From a virus: a DNA stretch of 44,577 nucleotides. Below the pieces are notes generated by a model, which saw nothing but the letters and a program-made list of their open reading frames with translations, was not told the origin of the DNA and made no database searches. A program made the position numbers and the translations under genes. Of the stretch, positions 40,201 to 44,577 are shown piece by piece; positions within the stretch are counted from its first letter, which is position 1; the number at the start of each line of letters is the position of its first letter. The stretch spans positions 1 through 44,577 of IMG/VR virus record IMGVR_UViG_3300002137_000253. One strand, 5' to 3'.

Positions 40201-40567
40201 CGCGTTCTTTAAGGGAGGATATACCGGGGACGGAAGCCCCTACGAGGAGAGTACAGCGCTAGGATCTAGGCCGTATATCTACCATAAGAAGGAGTTCGTT
40301 ATGGATCACGTCGTTACTGGTATCGGAAGGAATAAGGAGATCTTCGACTGGATCCTTAAAGGTCGCGTCGACCTGGCCGAAGCCTTTAACCAGAAGAGCG
40401 TAATTATAGCCCAGGGCGGAGGTATCTCCGAGTCTAAAATGGACGAGCTTATAGCTACGATCCGGAACAAACCAGTATCGAGCCTATCGCTCAGTAAACA
40501 GGGAGTCGTTAAGATCGTAACCGATGCAGCTAAGAAGTCTAACCGAGTAAATAGGAGAACGACGTGA
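37202..40567 (+). CDS. Tape measure protein
   Basis: A 1121-residue protein, the longest in the genome. Residues ~100-280 match the TP901-type tape measure core: DFDQALADLSAITGATGGD, ATEAVEAFKLVGSAKPELLQ and VINVLAAASQQG are in place. It has a membrane segment pair near 395-470, long coiled coils through ~500-950, and an Ala-rich hydrophobic stretch near 955-1000. It sets tail length; at about 1.5 Angstrom per residue the tail should be roughly 170 nm. The stop overlaps the next gene's GTG. Confidence 0.93.
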   Translation: MAIKTRNVLFKFDTEIAGSQAKLDKLAKDLEDVEKQYKGAKEGSLEWAEAQKKLIGIQRQLGLATDESTKKTSNWTKTLKGAGQAILAFGGVATIGAIISDAAVKIIDFDQALADLSAITGATGGDLEFLENKAKEFGKTTTVSATEAVEAFKLVGSAKPELLQNAEALAALTAEAITLSEAAGFDLPTAAESLGSALNALNLPASEAGRVINVLAAASQQGSREIPFVTDAFSKFGGIAAQAGVSIESSAAAVEILGKVIPDAAVVGTNLRGVLVKLQVAAAEEGRQFEGLNEELDRYGDKVQDITFLKETFGEENLLAAQTLIAERGALQDLTESITGTNSAYEQAEVRTSTLRGALTRLRNAWESIVLRFAGGSGAASKAITALADNLETIVKVVASVVAGLVTYRLTVSAITLAQNVARIATAAYTTVKTLFTGATQGATAATKAFNTALKSNPIGLLVGVLTTVVALLWDYGDASEDATEKQRELNEAIKEGQRLLGNTQDLQKQADAVRTFNREQTEAFLQRIDQELAAAEAKGAKLLTLEEETNNKIANAIGGDQGAKLRAINDQIAAAISDGVSRYSESLESLEFQRFQILEANQLKIAQAGLQQINLTQDTQEGLTQIELDQLQTRLRNFRQLGEERLAFLKTLVKEEEDIAENADAVRPGTIAALQEEVNKLRDEVVKEVEIGSEEFADAIERYVIASGKLEEVQSNLRKVEPVQEGSVRALAETVNALRTEVENTNAEAEGFDGLVSRLQAAQDELKQLQDQIRGSQTGGAETDNLADADLKEAERNQVALAQIYQEGEIRILDIKLAFAKARLQLLKDSGKLETDEYERQINEITELEAQKGVAIQNSNQAQIQSDNQKTADLLDNIQMVLDAAFAAAQTLVQIKLDEVQQLIGLQEQRVNEAQEIADQGNAEVLEAEEKRLDDLNKKREEFVRKQQALAAAQLIAESALAIAKAAAQGGAAAPFTIAATIIALAAGLAQARALASQSAFFKGGYTGDGSPYEESTALGSRPYIYHKKEFVMDHVVTGIGRNKEIFDWILKGRVDLAEAFNQKSVIIAQGGGISESKMDELIATIRNKPVSSLSLSKQGVVKIVTDAAKKSNRVNRRTT

Positions 40568-42327
40568 TTGTAACGCTAAACGGAATAAATGTAAACTCCG
40601 GAGGGATCGACGGCCTGGATAAGATTAAGGTAAAAGTCCGGAGGAAAGACGAAGAGCAGAAGCTCGCGAAGAGCTTTACCGGGGAGCTAATCTTCTACGG
40701 TAACGGCTTCGAGATAATACGCCAGGAGCTTATCGACGATCCGGCGGGGAAGTTTAACCAGGTCGCGATTAAAGTCTTCGACGACTGTTGCGAAGGAGCA
40801 GATCCAGACGAGCCGATCCTAGTCTTCGAGGGGATCCTACGCGGGGACTCTATCGACTGGTGCGAGGGCGAATGCTTCGTTAAAGCCCAGGCCTTCGAGC
40901 ATACAGCGGAGACTCTAAAGTTCGACTGTGTAAAGTCTACCTTAATCTACGATAACTGGAACGGGATCCAACAGGAGGCACACCCGAGGATGGTATACTG
41001 TAACGAGATGCGCCCGAGCGGCCTCCAGGACGTTATCCTTATCTTCGGAATTATCTTAAACATTATTTTTATAGCAGTAACTCCGGTTGTATTTGTCGTC
41101 TGGCTTATAGTAGAGATCCTTAACGTACTTATCGGCGTAATTAACGGGATAATCGACGCGATAAACACCATCCCGGGGATCGATATAAATAATATAAACG
41201 AGGTAGACATCGACGGATCCGCCGACGATAACCTACTCCAGGTCTGGGCGGATCTTATCGACCAGATGAACGAGTCTATCCTGGGATGCGGCCGCGAGCA
41301 CCCGAGCCCATTAGTACGCCGCTATATCCAGAACGTATGCGATAAGTGCGGGATCGCCTTCGAGTCCTCGATTTTGAACGATCCGGAGAGCGACTACTAC
41401 AATACGGTATACTTATCGGCTCCGGTAGAGAAAGGAACCAGGGACGAGAACCAGACTTGGATCTCTGAGAACGCCCCTATAAAGACTTTAGAGGGACTAC
41501 TCCAGGATATTAAGCTACCCTTCTCCGCCGACTATCGGATAGAGAACGGCGTCTTAAAGTTCGAGAGGGAGGACTTCTTTTGGAGCGGGGAGACATTCGT
41601 GTCCTACCAGAATATCGTCGCCCAGGGGAGGCTCACCGAGAAGGTATGCTACTCCTGGAGAGACGAGGACGCGGCCGCCTTCGGACGGTTCCAGTACTCG
41701 GACGATCCGGTCGACTGGGTGGGGAACGAAGCCCGCGATCGGTATAACGATATAGTCGAGTTCAATCAACCGTATAGCGAGCTCCAGAGCGGAGCCCGCG
41801 AGATCTTTATGCCCTACGGTATGGCTAGAACTCGTACCGACGGGATAGATCGCGACGTCCTCGGAGATTATTCCTGGTGGATCCTCTGGACTTCTATCCT
41901 CCAGGAATTTGAGAACGCTATGGTTATGAACTCCGGAATTGCCTTTCAGCCGAAGCTCTTAATCTGGGACGGACAGAGTATAAACGCCGCCCAGATAAAG
42001 CGCTTCCCTACTCCAGGGGACGACGTTCCTACGGACGAGAGCTTTAACTCTCCTTACTGGTTTAACGAGAATACTCTGGCTCCGAATACTGGGTACGGCC
42101 AGGACTACGAGAACGGGAGCTTGTACGCGCGTTTCCACGCCTGGAAGCATCCGAGAGTATTAAACGATCGAGGCCTGGAGTTTACCTTCGCCTTCAAATT
42201 TAATTGTTCGCACCTCCTTAACCTGGACGTCTTTAAGCTCGTCGACTTACCGGTCGGCCAGGGACGGATCCAGGAGATAGAAATAGATTTTGAAACAAGA
42301 TTAATGACCTTATCCGGAAAAGTATAA
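40564..42327 (+). CDS. Tail-tip/baseplate hub protein with hydrophobic hairpin
   Basis: A 587-residue protein that starts with GTG overlapping the tape measure stop. The N-terminal ~140 residues are beta-rich with an acidic Cys patch (DDCCEG and CEGEC). Residues ~155-200 form a very hydrophobic stretch with two likely membrane helices (IFGIILNIIFIAV and FVVWLIVEILNVLIGVI). The rest looks globular, with GCGREHPSPLVRRYIQNVCDKCGI near 238-262 giving a CxxC pair. Position suggests a distal tail or hub protein; the hairpin may insert into the host membrane on DNA entry. Confidence 0.65.
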   Translation: MIVTLNGINVNSGGIDGLDKIKVKVRRKDEEQKLAKSFTGELIFYGNGFEIIRQELIDDPAGKFNQVAIKVFDDCCEGADPDEPILVFEGILRGDSIDWCEGECFVKAQAFEHTAETLKFDCVKSTLIYDNWNGIQQEAHPRMVYCNEMRPSGLQDVILIFGIILNIIFIAVTPVVFVVWLIVEILNVLIGVINGIIDAINTIPGIDINNINEVDIDGSADDNLLQVWADLIDQMNESILGCGREHPSPLVRRYIQNVCDKCGIAFESSILNDPESDYYNTVYLSAPVEKGTRDENQTWISENAPIKTLEGLLQDIKLPFSADYRIENGVLKFEREDFFWSGETFVSYQNIVAQGRLTEKVCYSWRDEDAAAFGRFQYSDDPVDWVGNEARDRYNDIVEFNQPYSELQSGAREIFMPYGMARTRTDGIDRDVLGDYSWWILWTSILQEFENAMVMNSGIAFQPKLLIWDGQSINAAQIKRFPTPGDDVPTDESFNSPYWFNENTLAPNTGYGQDYENGSLYARFHAWKHPRVLNDRGLEFTFAFKFNCSHLLNLDVFKLVDLPVGQGRIQEIEIDFETRLMTLSGKV

Positions 42328-42331
42328 AGAT

Positions 42332-44314
42332 ATGCCCGCACCAACCGCCGCACTCAGCTATAACGCCCACCTATGGGAGCCCGACCTAGTAGTTCCAGGG
42401 ACTACGAACTTCGACTACGGAGCCGTATCCCAGGGCTTCGTCCATCGTTTAACCCTAGACCTCTCGGGAGACCACGCGAGCGGGAACCCGTTCGAGATCG
42501 ACGAGGCCGAAGTCTTCGTCTCCTTCGCTTCTTTTATCGACGTCGGCAGCTTCTGGTATCCTCGTGGTACTTCTCCCCGGGCGGGCTTCTTCGGGCTAGT
42601 TCCTTCTGGCCTTACTCCTGGAGACGTAATACCTCTCCGTCCTGTTAACCTCGGAGATCTTCCGGACTCCCTCGCCGTCTTCGGAGGAGTCCCTGGCTCT
42701 CCTATCGCGAAGATCGTATACGTCGACGCTACTACTCTCCGGATAGAGCTCGATACCCAAGCGAATACCGACCTCGGGGAGTACTTAAGAGCCCAGACGG
42801 TTAAACATTCGGAGTTATTTCGGAAGCCTTCGAGGCGCTCTTCTCTGGATGATAATACTCTAGTTTCTGTCTATAACGAGGAGAAAGCTCTCGGGATCCA
42901 CGTAATGGTAGAAAAGGAAAAGGAGAAGATCCGATTCGAGAGACACTTCCCGCTTCGCTTAAGATGGTGGAACCAGGATATCGACGGCCAGGATATTACT
43001 ACCGGCTTCGAGGTAAAGATAAAGAGGAACGAAGGCGCGGGCTTAATCGAGTTCGATACTCTGAGCTCCTTCGTAGATAATAAGATCGAGATCCGGATAG
43101 AGAAACCGGCGGCCGGCTTAAAGCTAGGAGCTTCGGAAGTTCGCGTATGGGAGGAGCACGAAGGGAAGAACGCGAAGGACTGGTTCCTGGATACTAAGTA
43201 CAGTCAAGGGACTCTCTTAACGACCGTCTTATCCACCCAGATCGACGGCCTTATATGGTCTCCTTCCTCGAACTGGAACCTCGTCGGAGGATATTACGAG
43301 GGATCCTTTACGATACCCGCTAACCTGGTAGACTCTACTAAGCGCTATAAGATCGGAGTCCTCTCCCCGGTATTAACCGATCCGGCGAGCGTCTTCCAGT
43401 ACGTACAGCCCTACCTAAAGACTACGACTACGACGGCCGACGGGATTCAACCGCCTTGCGACTTCGCTATCGAGGGAACCGTCCAGGACTACGACGGATC
43501 TTGGAGTACGACCTTAATCGAGAACGCCGCCCCAGGAGATCGCTATCGTATCTGTGCGAAGATCGATAAGTCGGTATACGAGAGTTGCGCCGGTATCGGT
43601 TCCTTCTGGAACGATATAGGGAGCTTTACGATGAAAGTCTACCCGGAGGGCTCTCCCCTGGAGCCGATCTACACGAAGACCGTCTTTAAGGATCCATTGA
43701 CAGAGAATGGCTTCCCGGTCGTGAAGAAGTTCTCCTACGAGGAAGTAGGCGACGACTTTACCGTATGCTTCGACTTTCGGGCTATGATCCTAAACTCCCA
43801 GGGACTCGCGGACTTCGCGAACGATAGGATCGTCTTCGAATGGCAATTTAAGTTTAACTACTACGGATCTCCTTCCTGGAGTACGATCTACCTCTATAAG
43901 TTTACGTTCGATTTTAACCAGTACGACAATCTCGTAACCTCTCCGGCTAGGAAGATCCTCTCTATCCTTTACTTCGACGCGAATACCGGCCTACCTATCG
44001 GCCAGAGCTGTGATAGAGGCCGCGTACTTATCGAGATAAAACTCGACGCCGGACACGGTTCGGACGGATCGAATATAAGAGTCCGGGGACTCCTGGATCG
44101 AGATACCTACGGCGTAACCCTTATCTCCGACCAGGCTCTAAAAGAGAGGGACGGATACGTATCTCCGGAAGGCTTTACCCAGAGGGAGGACGATCCTATC
44201 GAGTATATCGACGAGTACTTCGACGTAAACGGAATGGCTCGTATGATAGTAGACCTCGATCTTATCGACGATCCCCAGACCCGGAGAGTAATAGCGATCC
44301 AGAGACCAGTATAA
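42332..44314 (+). CDS. Large distal tail/virion protein (complete copy)
   Basis: A 660-residue beta-rich protein with no recognised enzymatic motif. It follows the tail-tip gene by 4 bases and precedes the Cys-rich virion gene. The N-terminal half contains WFxR-type repeats of aromatic and acidic residues; residues ~430-470 are where the two copies of the overlap differ (A/E, R/K, A/E, F/V, A/V). A role in receptor contact or baseplate building is likely from context. The ATG at 42332 is preceded by an A-rich stretch (AAGTATAAAGAT). Confidence 0.8.
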   Translation: MPAPTAALSYNAHLWEPDLVVPGTTNFDYGAVSQGFVHRLTLDLSGDHASGNPFEIDEAEVFVSFASFIDVGSFWYPRGTSPRAGFFGLVPSGLTPGDVIPLRPVNLGDLPDSLAVFGGVPGSPIAKIVYVDATTLRIELDTQANTDLGEYLRAQTVKHSELFRKPSRRSSLDDNTLVSVYNEEKALGIHVMVEKEKEKIRFERHFPLRLRWWNQDIDGQDITTGFEVKIKRNEGAGLIEFDTLSSFVDNKIEIRIEKPAAGLKLGASEVRVWEEHEGKNAKDWFLDTKYSQGTLLTTVLSTQIDGLIWSPSSNWNLVGGYYEGSFTIPANLVDSTKRYKIGVLSPVLTDPASVFQYVQPYLKTTTTTADGIQPPCDFAIEGTVQDYDGSWSTTLIENAAPGDRYRICAKIDKSVYESCAGIGSFWNDIGSFTMKVYPEGSPLEPIYTKTVFKDPLTENGFPVVKKFSYEEVGDDFTVCFDFRAMILNSQGLADFANDRIVFEWQFKFNYYGSPSWSTIYLYKFTFDFNQYDNLVTSPARKILSILYFDANTGLPIGQSCDRGRVLIEIKLDAGHGSDGSNIRVRGLLDRDTYGVTLISDQALKERDGYVSPEGFTQREDDPIEYIDEYFDVNGMARMIVDLDLIDDPQTRRVIAIQRPV

Positions 44315-44577
44315 GAATTGAGAGCCACAGGAGAACGATCTCGGGATCTGTGGTAACTATACCCGGGAAAAAAGAGATAACAGCCACAGCGCTAAAAAAG
44401 AATAAAATAATATGAGCCTCCAGTACGTAGACTTAACTCCAAGCCCAGAGACTCCGGCGGATACCGGAGCGACTACTCGATACCGACTTCTTCCTTCCCA
44501 GGTCGATTGCCCGGTATGTCCTATCGAGGTATGCGAAACCTGTTGCCCGGCCGAACTGGGAGCGCCTCATTACGTGG
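43260..44577. repeat. Terminal direct repeat, copy 2
   Basis: This is the second copy of bases 1-1318, with nine mismatches confined to 43603-43722. It closes the circle. The hairpin of 1066-1094 recurs at 44325-44353. Confidence 0.9.
44412..44577 (+). CDS. Start of the Cys-rich virion protein (cut by window end)
   Basis: This is the first 55 residues of the protein that is complete at 1153-2337, repeated because the window overlaps itself. The sequence is identical to the first copy, including the N-terminal CPVCPIEVCETCC cluster. Confidence 0.85.
   Translation, partial: MSLQYVDLTPSPETPADTGATTRYRLLPSQVDCPVCPIEVCETCCPAELGAPHYV

Noticed and set aside
1-44577. CRISPR arrays, tRNA genes, rRNA and insertion sequences
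   Set aside because: I saw no regularly spaced repeats, no cloverleaf, and no transposase-like protein.

Overview
The window looks like one complete genome of a tailed phage with a long tape measure (siphovirus-like), drawn as a linear copy of a circular or circularly permuted molecule. Bases 1-1318 recur at 43260-44577, so the unit genome is about 43,259 bp. Every gene I support lies on the + strand, and most neighbours touch or overlap by 4-20 bp, often as ATGA. The host is probably a Bacteroidota or Rhodothermota bacterium. Start codons are preceded by A/T-rich sequence rather than Shine-Dalgarno motifs, and promoter-like sites match the Bacteroidota -7 box (TAnnTTTG and close variants, most as TTCATATCTTTAC). 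No integrase was recognised. One small XRE-like protein is present, so lifestyle is undecided; a virulent phage seems more likely.

Layout, following the circle from the early region. 15895-16073 is an AT-rich control region with two palindromes. 16074-31721 is the early/middle block: a PAPS-reductase-like PP-loop enzyme, DUF932, XRE-like and ASCH-like proteins, a phage ATPase-like protein, a RecB/Cas4-like nuclease with a Gp3-like partner, a zinc-ribbon protein, an HTH replication protein, RuvC, SSB, a NinB-like protein, two DNA methyltransferases, an HNH nuclease and many small unknowns. 31722-36169 holds membrane and secreted accessory genes, two candidate small RNAs each ending in a terminator, and the two terminase subunits. 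36170-44314, continuing over the seam to 2337, is the tail: chaperone pair with a likely -1 frameshift, tape measure, tail-tip proteins and two Cys-containing virion proteins. 2346-15894 holds the putative tail tube, portal, MuF-metallopeptidase fusion, lysis cassette, scaffold, major capsid, connectors, a gp10-like protein, and a tail-terminator-like protein fused to a fibre-like domain.

The work is divided as follows. Terminase packages DNA through the portal into a scaffold-built capsid. The tail grows on the tape measure with G/GT-type chaperones. Lysis uses an amidase with overlapping spanin-like genes. DNA handling appears to rely on host polymerase plus phage SSB, RuvC, nuclease and initiator-like proteins. 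The most notable sequence-level observations are the apparent total absence of the tetranucleotide CATG, a T9 frameshift site joining the two tail chaperone ORFs, two promoter-RNA-terminator units, and a shared 5' leader before the capsid and putative tail-tube genes.
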